Both the position numbers and the translations under genes were made by a program. A stretch of DNA of 64,000 nt, from contig OZ241919.1 in NCBI GenBank assembly GCA_965203835.1, positions 496,001 to 560,000 on the forward strand. The letters are read 5' to 3'. This stretch comes from CBDCFV01 sp965203835 (lineage in GTDB: Bacteria; Chloroflexota; Dehalococcoidia; Lucifugimonadales; UBA3495). Numbering within the stretch: the first letter of the stretch is position 1; each line of letters opens with the position of its first letter. The notes beneath the pieces were generated by a model. It worked only from the letters and a program-made list of their open reading frames with translations. It was not told the DNA's origin and did not search any database. Below are positions 33,388 through 42,823 of this stretch, piece after piece.

Positions 33388-33966
33388 ATGACAACTAGAA
33401 TGACGACCCTCGCGGGACGCAGGCTCAAGACTCTGTTCACAGCAGAAGAATTGCTTTGCCTGCCCGCCGACGGGCGTCGCCTGGAGTTGGTCAAAGGAAG
33501 GGTCTACGAAATGCCGCCGGCTGACGAGAGGCAAACCGGTGTGGCCGTGCGCATAGGGACGGCTCTTGACGCCCATGTGAAAGGCAATGACTTGGGGGCC
33601 GTCTTCTCTGCAGGGACCGGGTTTGTGCTGGGCCGCGACCCTGATACGGTACGGGCGGCGGACGCCGCCTTCGTTGGGCGTGACCGCATACCCGAAATTG
33701 GACTTCCCGAAGGCTGTTTCCCTGCGGCCCCCGACCTAGCAGTAGAGGTGGTGTCTCCGCAGGACAGGCCGCTGGACGTGCGGGAGAAAATCGAGGACTG
33801 GCTGCAAGGGGGTACGCGTTTGGTCTGGTTGGTCCAACGGGTGCAACGGACCGTTACCATCTACCGTCCGCTGGGAGACCCCACAGAGCTTTCCGAAGGT
33901 GCAAGTTTGGACGGCGAGGAAGTAATCCCCGGGTTCACTTGCGAAGTGCAGGACCTTTTCGTTTAG
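33388..33966 (+). CDS. Uma2 family (DUF820) putative endonuclease, copy 2
   Basis: 192 residues, tandem paralogue of the preceding gene with 49 bp between them. Catalytic region P-D-L-A-V-E-V-V-S-P-Q-D and the Lys in R-E-K-I-E-D-W-L. Both copies keep the acidic and lysine residues of the fold, so both could be active. Convergent with sdhE. Confidence 0.9.
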   Translation: MTTRMTTLAGRRLKTLFTAEELLCLPADGRRLELVKGRVYEMPPADERQTGVAVRIGTALDAHVKGNDLGAVFSAGTGFVLGRDPDTVRAADAAFVGRDRIPEIGLPEGCFPAAPDLAVEVVSPQDRPLDVREKIEDWLQGGTRLVWLVQRVQRTVTIYRPLGDPTELSEGASLDGEEVIPGFTCEVQDLFV

Positions 33967-33976
33967 TACCCATTCA

Positions 33977-33995
33977 AGCCCGAGTGAAGCGGGCT
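33977..33995. terminator. Weak hairpin between Uma2 copy 2 and sdhE
   Basis: AGCCCG and CGGGCT, a 6-bp stem with a 7-nt loop between convergent genes. No T run on either side, so this is a weak call. Confidence 0.35.
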
Positions 33996-34027
33996 GATCA
34001 TATCACCCGGGCGAGACCGCCCCAAGG

Positions 34028-34915
34028 TTAATGTGCTGCCGCGCCCAGCTTTGTAACCAGCGGCCTGGTGTTGACGATGTGGCGTTGCAACCCCAGGTCC
34101 TCGGGTCGTACACCCATGGCCAGCCCGATCGCCTGCGGCATGTGCAGGATAGGCATGTCTATGGGCCGCTGCGCTTGAGCCGAGGCTTTTGGTTGAAACT
34201 GGTCCAGGTTGAGGTGACACAAAGGACAGGGCGTCACCATGGCGTCAGCCCCCAGGTCTTTCACTTCCGAAGTGTGCTTGGCCACCATGGCCACCGAATT
34301 CTTCTCGTTGATGGTCAGGATGGGGAACCCGCAGCAACGGGTCTTGCCGCTGAAGTCCACCACCGTGGCTCCCAGGATTTCGATGAGCCGCTCCAGTGAC
34401 GAGGCCCGCTCCGGGTTGTTCTCAAAGTCCAGGGCGTCCGTGGGCCGCACAATGTAGCAGCCGTAGAAGGGCGCCAGTCGCACGCCTGCCAATGGCCTGG
34501 TTATCAACGGCGTCAGGTTGTCCAATCCGTAGTCTTCCAAGAGTATCCACAGGAGGTGCTTGGGCACCGCGGTCCCTTTGTACTCCAGCCCTTCTTCAGC
34601 CAGTTGCTCGTTGACCTGCGCCAAGTATTCGACATCATTGACCATGCGGTAATTGGCTTGGCTCATCACGCCCTGGCAGGTACTGCAAATAGTCATGATA
34701 GGAAGCCCCAAGGCTTCTGACATGGCGAAGGTCCTGGCATTGAGCACGTCGCCCAGGAACCGGTTTTTCTCTTGGAGAACGCCGGCGCCGGTGCACGACG
34801 CACCAGGCATCTCTTGCAACTCAATGCCTAACCGCTGGCAAATCAGCTTGGCGGCGGGGTAAAGCTCCGGGCAGCCTCCACGGGAAACGCAACCCGGGTA
34901 AAATGCGTATTTCAA
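34028..34915 (-). CDS. sdhE: SdhE-type CCG-domain subunit of succinate dehydrogenase
   Basis: 295 residues with two Cys-rich CCG domains, as in heterodisulfide reductase HdrB. The second is intact: C153, C194-C195, C230-x-x-C233. The first has C9, S40-C41 and C77-x-x-C80, so one of the paired cysteines is Ser. This subunit replaces the SdhC/SdhD membrane anchor in type-E (SdhABEF) succinate dehydrogenases known from Sulfolobales. It has no transmembrane helices, so membrane attachment would be by amphipathic helices or a missing SdhF. The order sdhA-sdhB-sdhE, with 4 and 50 bp gaps, supports one complex. A stand-alone HdrB homologue is the alternative. Confidence 0.85.
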   Translation of the reverse strand: MKYAFYPGCVSRGGCPELYPAAKLICQRLGIELQEMPGASCTGAGVLQEKNRFLGDVLNARTFAMSEALGLPIMTICSTCQGVMSQANYRMVNDVEYLAQVNEQLAEEGLEYKGTAVPKHLLWILLEDYGLDNLTPLITRPLAGVRLAPFYGCYIVRPTDALDFENNPERASSLERLIEILGATVVDFSGKTRCCGFPILTINEKNSVAMVAKHTSEVKDLGADAMVTPCPLCHLNLDQFQPKASAQAQRPIDMPILHMPQAIGLAMGVRPEDLGLQRHIVNTRPLVTKLGAAAH

Positions 34916-34967
34916 CCTGGTCCTCCGGGGTTACCAGAATAGAGCACGCTCCTAGCGTGCCCGACGA

Positions 34968-35936
34968 TTACTCTTCGTTGTCTTCCAGCCGACGAAATAT
35001 ATCTCGGACGTGGTTGACGCCCTCGATTTTCTCGTGTGTGAATGGGGGCAACTTCCCGTGAGTCAAAGCGCGCAACGCTTCAGGCGCCATGTTCAAAAGG
35101 GCGGGAAGGTTCGTCATGCCCACAGTCTTGGGCACAAGGCGCAGTTCGTCCAGCCGGCCGCTGTGCTCCACTGAGTCACTGAACGCCTCGGCGTGCCTTG
35201 CGCCATTGGTGTTGGTCAGACCCACGGATATGGCTTGGTCTCGCAGGGCCATTATCCTGTCCATCGGGGCTACACCTTTTGGACAGGCCTGGACGCACTC
35301 GTAGCACCGGGTGCAGTCCCACATCCCCGTCGGCTCGTTCAAAGCCTTCAAACGCTCAACAGAGCGACCTTCGGCATCGCCGTCCCTCGGGTCCGCGGTG
35401 AACCGGTATGCCTTGGCCAAAGCTGCCGGACCAAGGAAAGTGGGGTCTACTTCCAGCACCGTGCAGTCGGACACGCACGCGCCGCACATGATGCAAGCCG
35501 TTACTCCAGACAGGTGCAGCATCGACTCGGCTGATGCGATGTACTCAGCCTCCGGTTCGGGACCTTCGGGCTGCAAATACGGCTCGACCTCCATAATCTT
35601 CGACCAGAACATGTCGAAGTCCACCACGAGGTCTTTGACCACTGGCATTACTCCGGCCGGTTCGATGACGATAGTGTTGTCTTCGCCGGCAGCGGCCCGG
35701 GCCTGAGTCTTGCAAGCCAACGCCGCATGGCCGTTGATGCGCATGGCGCATGAACCGCAGATGGCGCTTCGGCACGAACACCGCAGGCTCAGGGAGCCGT
35801 CCATCTCTTCCCGTATCTTGATAAGAGCATCCAGCACCGTGCCGCTCTCTTCCAGGGTCACGGCATAGTCCTGCCAATAGGACAGTGGCGGGTCGACTTC
35901 CGGGTCGTACCTCTTAACTCTGACGGTAATGTCCAT
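34968..35936 (-). CDS. sdhB: Succinate dehydrogenase iron-sulfur subunit (extra Cys)
   Basis: 322 residues. The [2Fe-2S] ligands C55-x4-C60-x2-C63 and C75 are followed by a [4Fe-4S] set C148-x2-C151-x2-C154-x3-C158. The third site reads C208-T-R-C211-Y-E-C214-V-Q-A-C218-P. In ordinary SdhB the second position is not Cys and a [3Fe-4S] centre forms. The extra C211 predicts a second [4Fe-4S] cluster, as in type-E enzymes and thiol:fumarate reductase. A C-terminal extension of about 90 residues is present. It lies between sdhA and sdhE. Confidence 0.93.
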   Translation of the reverse strand: MDITVRVKRYDPEVDPPLSYWQDYAVTLEESGTVLDALIKIREEMDGSLSLRCSCRSAICGSCAMRINGHAALACKTQARAAAGEDNTIVIEPAGVMPVVKDLVVDFDMFWSKIMEVEPYLQPEGPEPEAEYIASAESMLHLSGVTACIMCGACVSDCTVLEVDPTFLGPAALAKAYRFTADPRDGDAEGRSVERLKALNEPTGMWDCTRCYECVQACPKGVAPMDRIMALRDQAISVGLTNTNGARHAEAFSDSVEHSGRLDELRLVPKTVGMTNLPALLNMAPEALRALTHGKLPPFTHEKIEGVNHVRDIFRRLEDNEE

Positions 35937-35939
35937 GGG

Positions 35940-37619
35940 TCAGTATTTCCTTTCTTCGGGAGTCCATTTGGTAATGGAAACCGGGGAGTAGGAGATTTCC
36001 GGGCCTTCCTCGCCCTTGGAAGCGACGATGTGCTTCATCCAGTTCTCGTCGTCACGGTCGGGATAGTCGGTCCGCGCTTGCGCCCCGCGGCTGTCCTTCC
36101 GATCCAACGCGCTCATGGCAATGGTCTCGGCGCAGTCCAGCATGAATCCCAACTCCAAGGCGAACACCAAGTCGGTATTGAACACACGCCCCTTATTGTC
36201 CACCGGAACATTACGGTAACGCTCCTTGAGCCCCTGCAGGTCGTGCATGGTCTCCTGCATTCCATTCTCGTTGCGATAAACGGCGAGGTTATTGTTCATA
36301 GACTGTCCCATACCCAACCTGACATCACCGACCCGGTCGCCATTTTGGGGACGGTCCAGAATGTCCTGTATCCGCTGCTGTTCCCGCCTTACCGTCTCGT
36401 CCACGTCGAACTCAATATACTCCAGTTCGCGGGAGGCGCGGGCCGCATGGGCGCCGGACCGTTGCCCGAATACGATGGTGTCGAGCAGGGAATTAGCCCC
36501 CAACCGATTGCCGCCGTGGACGCTGACGCAAGCGCACTCGCCGGCCGCGTAAACGCCCGGCAGGTTGGTCAGCCCGTCCACGTCGGTCTTGATACCGCCC
36601 ATCATGTAGTGCATGCCCGGCCGTATCGGTATAGGCTCCTTGATCATGTCAACGCCAACCAGGTCGATGCCGATTTCACGGATCTGGCTGAGCTTTTCCA
36701 TGATCAGGCTCTCGCCCAAGTGACGGCAGTCCAACAGGACGCAACCGTTGATGCCGTTGCCAGCGTTGATTTCGGTCTGCTCCGCCCGGGACACCACGTC
36801 ACGGGAGGCCAGCTCCTTCATTGTTGGAGCGTATCTCTCCATGAATCGGTCGCCGTTCTTGTCCAGCAGATAGGCTCCCTCACCCCGCGCTGCCTCGGAG
36901 ATCAGCACTCCGCTTCCGGCCAGGGTGGTGGGATGGTACTGGACCATTTCCATGTCCATCAGCCGGGCGCCGGCATTGTACGCCAAGGCAATGCCGTCGC
37001 CGGTCACGATCAGGGCGTTTGTACTTGGCTCGAACAGCCTTCCAAGTCCGCCGGTGCAGAAGATTATGGTCTTGGCCCGGATGGCGTAAACCTGGCCGGT
37101 GCGTATTTCAAGGGCCGTGACGCCACAAACCCGGTCGTCTTCCTCAATCAAGCCTGTCACAAACCATTCTTCGTAACGGCGCACACCCGACTTGATTAAC
37201 TGCTCGAACATCACGTGCAGCATCGCTTGGCCGGTAAAGTCCCCGACGAAAAAGGTTCTTGCACGGCGCTGGCCGCCGAAGGCGCGAGTCCCCAACCGGC
37301 CTTCGTCATCCCGGTTGAAGGTCACCCCCATGTGCTCCATGTCGATCAAGGCCTGCCCCGCGGAGCGGCACATGACTTCGATGGCGTCCTGGTCTCCCAG
37401 GAAATCGCTCCCCTTCACGGTGTCGTAAGCGTGGTCCTCCCAGTCATCTCCCCGGTCAAGCAGGGCGGCGTTGATGCCTCCCTGCGCGGCGTTGGAGTGG
37501 CTTCTCACCGGGTGGACTTTGCTGATAATCGCGGCATTGGCTCCCTCGGCCCGCGCGGCAATGGCGGCCCGCATACCGGCCAACCCCGCTCCGATGACAA
37601 GGACATCGTGTTCCAGCAT
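35940..37619 (-). CDS. sdhA: Succinate dehydrogenase flavoprotein subunit
   Basis: 559 residues. The FAD motif is G-A-G-L-A-G-M-R-A near 10, and covalent FAD attachment is expected at the His in R-S-H-S-N-A-A-Q-G-G near 43. The active-site Arg/His region is H-P-T-T-L-A-G-S-G-V-L. It oxidises succinate to fumarate. First gene of the sdhABE unit; its upstream gap of about 170 bp to nudF should contain the promoter. Slightly shorter than enterobacterial SdhA but within the family range. Confidence 0.96.
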   Translation of the reverse strand: MLEHDVLVIGAGLAGMRAAIAARAEGANAAIISKVHPVRSHSNAAQGGINAALLDRGDDWEDHAYDTVKGSDFLGDQDAIEVMCRSAGQALIDMEHMGVTFNRDDEGRLGTRAFGGQRRARTFFVGDFTGQAMLHVMFEQLIKSGVRRYEEWFVTGLIEEDDRVCGVTALEIRTGQVYAIRAKTIIFCTGGLGRLFEPSTNALIVTGDGIALAYNAGARLMDMEMVQYHPTTLAGSGVLISEAARGEGAYLLDKNGDRFMERYAPTMKELASRDVVSRAEQTEINAGNGINGCVLLDCRHLGESLIMEKLSQIREIGIDLVGVDMIKEPIPIRPGMHYMMGGIKTDVDGLTNLPGVYAAGECACVSVHGGNRLGANSLLDTIVFGQRSGAHAARASRELEYIEFDVDETVRREQQRIQDILDRPQNGDRVGDVRLGMGQSMNNNLAVYRNENGMQETMHDLQGLKERYRNVPVDNKGRVFNTDLVFALELGFMLDCAETIAMSALDRKDSRGAQARTDYPDRDDENWMKHIVASKGEEGPEISYSPVSITKWTPEERKY

Positions 37620-37786
37620 TGGCGCCTCTTCCTCCGGTCTTGCCTTTGAAAATATCAGCGCCTGCCGTCTTTAGGAGGCGCCGCCTGTTTACATTGCGTC
37701 GATTCCAGTGGCGTTCGCTTCAACTCGAGAAAACGCCATTCAATATATCAGAATCTCACTTGGCCATCTATACAAGCGTGGCTGGC

Positions 37787-38353
37787 TTATCGGCCGCTGT
37801 CGTTCTGCCGAAGGGCCATCAGCAAGGCGGCGATGCTCTTGCCGTCCTGTATCTCGCCCTTCTCAATCAGTCCGAGAGTGTCCGGCAGGGGCACCCGTTC
37901 CACCGATATGTTCTCGTCATAGTCGGCGTCAAGCTCTGCTTGTCTCAAATCTGTGGCCAAATAGGCGTACATGTACTCGGTAGTCCACCCGGGGGCGACC
38001 CAGAAGCTGCACAGGTGGCGGAGAGTGTCGGCGGTGTAGCCAATTTCTTCCTGGAGTTCCCTCACCACCGCCTCTTCGGCGTCCTCTCCCGGTTCTATGC
38101 CGCCGGCCGGTATTTCCAGCAACTGGGCCTCCGCAGGCTTGCGGTACTGGCGCACCAGCAACACGTTGTCTTCATCGTCCAACGGCACCACACAGATGGT
38201 GCTGGAATGTTCGGCTATTTCCCTGGTGGTCAACCGTCCGTTGGGAAGGCGCACCGTATCCACCCGCAGGTTGACGATGCGTCCTTCGTAGATGGTCTTG
38301 GTTTCGACGGTGGGTTCCGATTCTGATGCTGCCATAACCTCTTGAAGCCTCAC
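37787..38353 (-). CDS. nudF: ADP-ribose pyrophosphatase (Nudix)
   Basis: 188 residues. The Nudix box is complete (G-G-I-E-P-G-E, then R-E-L-Q-E-E-I-G), with V-R-Q-Y-R-K-P before it and P-G-W-T-T-E after it, features of NudF-type ADP-ribose hydrolases. It splits ADP-ribose to AMP and ribose 5-phosphate. Its start overlaps the nadK stop by four bases, so two enzymes of nicotinamide-nucleotide metabolism are translationally coupled. Confidence 0.9.
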   Translation of the reverse strand: MRLQEVMAASESEPTVETKTIYEGRIVNLRVDTVRLPNGRLTTREIAEHSSTICVVPLDDEDNVLLVRQYRKPAEAQLLEIPAGGIEPGEDAEEAVVRELQEEIGYTADTLRHLCSFWVAPGWTTEYMYAYLATDLRQAELDADYDENISVERVPLPDTLGLIEKGEIQDGKSIAALLMALRQNDSGR

Positions 38354-39216
38354 TGCCCGCGAATGCTGAAACCGAGTCGGCGGGTGAGCGTTGCGTAAAA
38401 ATAGCTGGGGGAGTTTGCCCGCAGGAACTTAGCCTTGAATGGGCTTTGTTCCAACTCAACCCGATCCCCGGGATACAATGGGTAGTCCACGTAACCGTCG
38501 ACGCTGAGGGTGGCTTCCTGGTACCCTTCGAGCGCCAGCCCGACCTGGGCGGACTTGTTCAACACCAGTCCAGCGGTAAGACCCATGTGCGCCGCCACCG
38601 TCTTGAGCACCAGACCGTCGGACAACGGGTCGAGAATCGGTCCTCCCACGGCAAGGTTGTAACCGGTGCTGCCGGTTGCGGTGGATAGAATGACCGCGTC
38701 TGCCCGGAAGGTAGTCAACTGGGCGCCGTCAATTGTTCCCGTAATCGTCACCACCCTTGACACTGCGCCCCGGGCCACCACAGCGTCGTTGAGAGCGTGG
38801 TACGGCCCGTCCACAACCTTCCCATTGGTGTCCCCTTTCACTACCCTCGCTTGGAGCATGTTCCGCTCCTCGGTGCGGCACTCCCCGTCAATATACTGGG
38901 GCAGCTTTTCCAATGCCTCGTGCACCTGCAACTCGGTCATGAAGCCAAGGCGCCCCATGTTGATACCCACCAAGGGGATGCCACTGGGGGCGGTAACCTG
39001 GACAGCCCGCAGAATGGTCCCGTCGCCCCCTACGGTGATCACTAGGTCGGTGTCCACCGCGTGCTGCCTCAAGGCCTCCAGGTTCTCGGCAGGGGAAATC
39101 CAGGAATCGTCGGGCAAGTCTAACTGGTGGAGGATGGCAGTGGTCAGGTCCAGAGCCTCCGGGATTCGGTTGTTGTATATGATTCCGACGCTCTTCATTT
39201 GAGAGGTGTACACCAC
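38350..39216 (-). CDS. nadK: NAD kinase
   Basis: 288 residues. The catalytic G-G-D-G-T is at 63-67, and the C-terminal signature runs T-A-T-G-S-T-G-Y-N-L-A-V-G-G-P. It phosphorylates NAD to NADP. An internal ATG at codon 7 (M-K-S-V-G-I-I-Y-N) is an equally good start and would match the usual N-terminus. Cotranscribed with nudF. NADP supply suits the NADP-type isocitrate dehydrogenase encoded upstream. Confidence 0.95.
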   Translation of the reverse strand: MVYTSQMKSVGIIYNNRIPEALDLTTAILHQLDLPDDSWISPAENLEALRQHAVDTDLVITVGGDGTILRAVQVTAPSGIPLVGINMGRLGFMTELQVHEALEKLPQYIDGECRTEERNMLQARVVKGDTNGKVVDGPYHALNDAVVARGAVSRVVTITGTIDGAQLTTFRADAVILSTATGSTGYNLAVGGPILDPLSDGLVLKTVAAHMGLTAGLVLNKSAQVGLALEGYQEATLSVDGYVDYPLYPGDRVELEQSPFKAKFLRANSPSYFYATLTRRLGFSIRGQ

Positions 39217-39224
39217 AGCGCGAA

Positions 39225-39569
39225 TCAGTCTCGCGGGTCAGACTTGCTGGCGATTATTCGGGCAATTTCCGGCGGGACGTCTACCCCACTTCTTGCCAAT
39301 TCCTCCAGTTCCTGCCCAATGCGCTCCCGCTCCGCCTGTTGGCCCTCTCGCAGACCTTCCTGCCGACCCCTCTCGGTTGCTTTTTTCTCAACTGCTTCCT
39401 TGGCTGCGAATATCATCCTGGCCACCACGTAGATGAAGATTGTTGTGGGGAACAGCAACAGCGAGGCTACTATAATTACCCCGTCCTGTTTATTGGTCAG
39501 TTCGTGGAGAAATCCAACGCCCCAGACTCCGGCCAGTGACGGAGAAACATTTATCAGGACCGCAATCAA
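39225..39569 (-). CDS. Small membrane protein with coiled-coil tail
   Basis: 114 residues. Two hydrophobic stretches (about 1-22 and 31-54) are followed by a charged helix with E-K-K-A-T-E-R-G-R-Q-E-G-L-R-E-G-Q-Q, rich in Arg, Glu and Gln, resembling the coiled-coil tails common in Chloroflexota small membrane proteins. No known family. It lies 8 bp upstream of nadK on the same strand and may be cotranscribed. The 190-bp gap above it, up to nuoN, shows nothing I can name. Confidence 0.6.
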   Translation of the reverse strand: MIAVLINVSPSLAGVWGVGFLHELTNKQDGVIIVASLLLFPTTIFIYVVARMIFAAKEAVEKKATERGRQEGLREGQQAERERIGQELEELARSGVDVPPEIARIIASKSDPRD

Positions 39570-39762
39570 CGCGCTAGCGCTGATGGTTGCCGAGCCATCG
39601 GCCCAAAGCCAGGATGGGGAACGTTCGTAGCCGTGGTTAATTATATCACCCTTGCCGCATCCGCCGGTGCAAATACCAACTCGCTGCTCTCCCGAAGGTG
39701 GGGCTGAAAAAGAGCATGGCGTTCAGATGAGAAATCGTCTGGTTCTATCCACCGCCAAGTCG

Positions 39763-41292
39763 TCATATCCCAATCGTCAGCGCGCCCACGGCAATTTCCG
39801 ACGCCCGAAGGACATAGCCGGGTGCGACGCCGATCCAGACCATCGCAGCGGACGTGACGGTCAGGGCAAGCCATGAACTGGGAGACACAGGTATGGCGTC
39901 CTGCTCCTGTGGCTGGTCCAGGAACATAGTGCGGATGATTCGAACGTAGTAATAGGCTGAGACAACGCTGTTGATCACACCCAGTATCGCCAGCCACGTC
40001 AACCCGCTCTTGACTGCCGCGGCAAAGATGAAAAGCTTGGCAATGAAGATACTGGTCGGCGGCACTCCTATCAACGCCACCAGCGCCAAGCTCAGGGCGA
40101 TCGCCAGTAGCGGCGCACGGCGGGCTATCCCGGCATAGTCGGTTATCGAGTCGCTGCCCGTCCGGTGGCTGATGGCGATTATCGCAATAAATGCCGTCAA
40201 ATTGGCTACTGCATAGGCACCCAGGTAGAAGACAACGCTATTGAGACCTACGGGCGCAAATTCCGGTATCCCGGATCCCACAGCAGATTCCTTCACCCCC
40301 GCCGCCACGCCAACCAGTATGTACCCCGCGTGGGCAATGGTGCTGTAGCCAAACAGCCTTCGTATGTTGCTTTGCCCAATGGCTGCCAGGTTGCCAACCG
40401 TCATCGAGGCAGCCGCCAGGATTGCCATCAGGATTCCCCAGTCCAGCGCGGCGCCGAAAAACCCGGTGAAAAATATCCGGATGAGCACCGCAAACGCCGC
40501 GGCTTTACTGGCTACGGAGAGGAAGGCCACCACAGGCGTGGGAGCGCCTTCGTAGATGTCCGGCGCCCACATCTGGAAGGGGACCGAGGAAATCTTGAAG
40601 CCGAATCCGACCAGCATCAGCACCACGCCAATCAACAGGGCGAAGCCTCCGAAGGCTGGACCCTGGCCGGCCGATGATTGGAACAGGGCGGCTATCTCTT
40701 GAATGGTGGTGCCACCGGACAGCCCATACACCAAGGCCATGCCGTACAGCATGACCGCCGAACTTATAGCGCCGATGATCAGGAACTTCATGGCGGCTTC
40801 GCTGGACTTGGAGGTGCTCAAAAACGCCGCCAATGCCGCCAACGGCAATGTAGTCAGTTCCAAGGAGATGTAGATGGTGACCAACTCGGTCGCCGACGCC
40901 AGCAACATCATTCCCGAGGCCGAGAAAAGCAGCAGCCCAAAGTACTCGCCACGGAATCGCGGCATTTGCCGGACATAGTCCTCCGAGGCCAGGACCACTA
41001 ATGCTACCGAGCCCAACACCAGGAAGTTAAAGAACAGCGAGAACTCGTCTACGGAAAAAGACCCCTGCAAGGCGTCCGGCTTAAATTCGGACCATCCTGT
41101 CAGGAAGGTGAAAGACGCCCCAGTTATCGACACTTGGTGGAGCAGCAGCAACAATGGGACTACAAGCCCGACGAAGGCCACCGCCGGAAGCACGTCCTTG
41201 CGGGGCACCAGCAGGTCCAGCAGAATGACCAGAAGACCCACAGCCGCCACTGCGAGTTGAGGTGATATCAGGTAGAGATCGTGAAGGGACAT
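39763..41292 (-). CDS. nuoN: NADH-quinone oxidoreductase subunit N
   Basis: 509 residues, about 14 transmembrane helices. An antiporter-like proton channel of complex I, with the key Lys/Glu helices seen in F-G-F-K-I-S-S-V-P-F-Q-M-W-A-P-D-I-Y-E-G. Last gene of the nuo operon, 7 bp after nuoM. Confidence 0.95.
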   Translation of the reverse strand: MSLHDLYLISPQLAVAAVGLLVILLDLLVPRKDVLPAVAFVGLVVPLLLLLHQVSITGASFTFLTGWSEFKPDALQGSFSVDEFSLFFNFLVLGSVALVVLASEDYVRQMPRFRGEYFGLLLFSASGMMLLASATELVTIYISLELTTLPLAALAAFLSTSKSSEAAMKFLIIGAISSAVMLYGMALVYGLSGGTTIQEIAALFQSSAGQGPAFGGFALLIGVVLMLVGFGFKISSVPFQMWAPDIYEGAPTPVVAFLSVASKAAAFAVLIRIFFTGFFGAALDWGILMAILAAASMTVGNLAAIGQSNIRRLFGYSTIAHAGYILVGVAAGVKESAVGSGIPEFAPVGLNSVVFYLGAYAVANLTAFIAIIAISHRTGSDSITDYAGIARRAPLLAIALSLALVALIGVPPTSIFIAKLFIFAAAVKSGLTWLAILGVINSVVSAYYYVRIIRTMFLDQPQEQDAIPVSPSSWLALTVTSAAMVWIGVAPGYVLRASEIAVGALTIGI

Positions 41293-41299
41293 ATGATTG

Positions 41300-42823
41300 T
41301 CAGCCGCCCGCCGGAAGTAGCGCCACTATGGGCTTCAAGCCTGCATCGAAAACGTCGGTCAAAATCGATGGGTAAACGCCCACGCCAACGATGGTGACCA
41401 CCAGGATTACCAACGGAAGGGCCTCAACAAACGATGCGTCGGTCAATTGTTGGAACCGCTCTCGACGGGCCCCGAAAAACGCCCGCTCCATCATCCACAG
41501 GATGTAACCCGCGGCCAACACGATTCCCAGGACAGCCAAAGCGGTATGTACAGGATAAGCGCGGAAAGCCCCAAGAAATACCAGCAACTCCGACACGAAC
41601 CCGCTCAGCCCCGGCAGCCCCAGCGAAGCAAATCCCGCAATCAGAAGCGCGGTCGCAACTATGGGCATCCTGTACGCCAGCCCACCGAGGTCGGGAATGT
41701 AGCGCGTATGGGCTTTCTCGTACACTATGCCGGCCCCAAGGAACAAGAGTCCGGTTATCGTCCCGTGGGTAAAAAGCTGCATTGCGGCACCGCTCAGACC
41801 CGCCGCGGTTATCACGCCTTGGGACACCCCAACAGAGCCTATGCCAACCAGCACCAGCCCCATGTGGCTGACGCTGGAATATGCGATGAGCCGTTTGAGG
41901 TCTGTTTGCCTGAGGGTAACGACTGCGCCGTACAGCACGCTGATTACACCCAATAGAACCAACGCCCAAGAGAATTGCTGGGTTTGGTCAGGGAACATGC
42001 CAACGTTTATCCGCAGCAACCCGTAGCCGCCCATCTTCAGAAGCACTCCGGCCAGCATCACGCTGGCGGCGGTGGGCGCGTCGGTATGGGCGTCAGGAAG
42101 CCAGGTATGCACCGGCCAAGTGGGAAGCTTGATGGCGAACCCTGCGAAGAACAACCAGAACAACGCCCCCATGGGCAACAGCGCGACAGCGGACGTCAAC
42201 ATGCTGCCGGGCTCGGAGAGAGACCTCATGTCGAAGGTCCCCACCTCCGGGGTCAGGAACACTGCCACGATGGCCACCAGCATGAAGGCGCTGGCCAGGA
42301 TGGTGAACAGCAGGAACTTCATGGCCGAGTACTCTTTGCGGCCCGTGCCCCAGCCGGAGATGAGCATGTACATGGGAATCAGCTCCAACTCCCAGAAGAG
42401 GAAGAAGAGCAACAGGTCCAAGGAACTGAATACGCCCATCACCGAGGTCTGCAGCAACAATAGCCAGATGTAATGTTCCTTGACCCTGGTGTGGATATGC
42501 CACGACGCGAATACGGCGCACAGTCCCAGGATGCCGGTCAGCGCAACCAGTGGGGCGCTAAGACCGTCCACGCCCAGCAGGTAGCTCGCCCTCAGTGACT
42601 CGGTGTTGAACCAGAAAATCTGGTCGATGAGTTGGAACCGGGGGGCTCCATCATCGCGGCTGAACAGCCCAAACACCATCAGGCTCAGGACCAAATCTGC
42701 AACGGCGACCACAACGGCAATGGCGCGAACGTTGCGGTCCCCTCTGGCCAAAGCCAGGATGACCAGAGCGCCCACCGCGGGCAGGAATACCGTTGCTGTC
42801 AGCAGACCCGGAAAAGCCGTCAT
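41300..42823 (-). CDS. nuoM: NADH-quinone oxidoreductase subunit M
   Basis: 507 residues, about 14 transmembrane helices. An antiporter-like subunit. Landmarks are F-W-E-L-E-L-I-P-M-Y near 145 (conserved Glu) and I-K-L-P-T-W-P-V-H-T-W-L-P-D-A-H near 230 (conserved Lys and His). Its ATG overlaps the nuoL stop by four bases, so the two are translationally coupled. Confidence 0.96.
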   Translation of the reverse strand: MTAFPGLLTATVFLPAVGALVILALARGDRNVRAIAVVVAVADLVLSLMVFGLFSRDDGAPRFQLIDQIFWFNTESLRASYLLGVDGLSAPLVALTGILGLCAVFASWHIHTRVKEHYIWLLLLQTSVMGVFSSLDLLLFFLFWELELIPMYMLISGWGTGRKEYSAMKFLLFTILASAFMLVAIVAVFLTPEVGTFDMRSLSEPGSMLTSAVALLPMGALFWLFFAGFAIKLPTWPVHTWLPDAHTDAPTAASVMLAGVLLKMGGYGLLRINVGMFPDQTQQFSWALVLLGVISVLYGAVVTLRQTDLKRLIAYSSVSHMGLVLVGIGSVGVSQGVITAAGLSGAAMQLFTHGTITGLLFLGAGIVYEKAHTRYIPDLGGLAYRMPIVATALLIAGFASLGLPGLSGFVSELLVFLGAFRAYPVHTALAVLGIVLAAGYILWMMERAFFGARRERFQQLTDASFVEALPLVILVVTIVGVGVYPSILTDVFDAGLKPIVALLPAGG

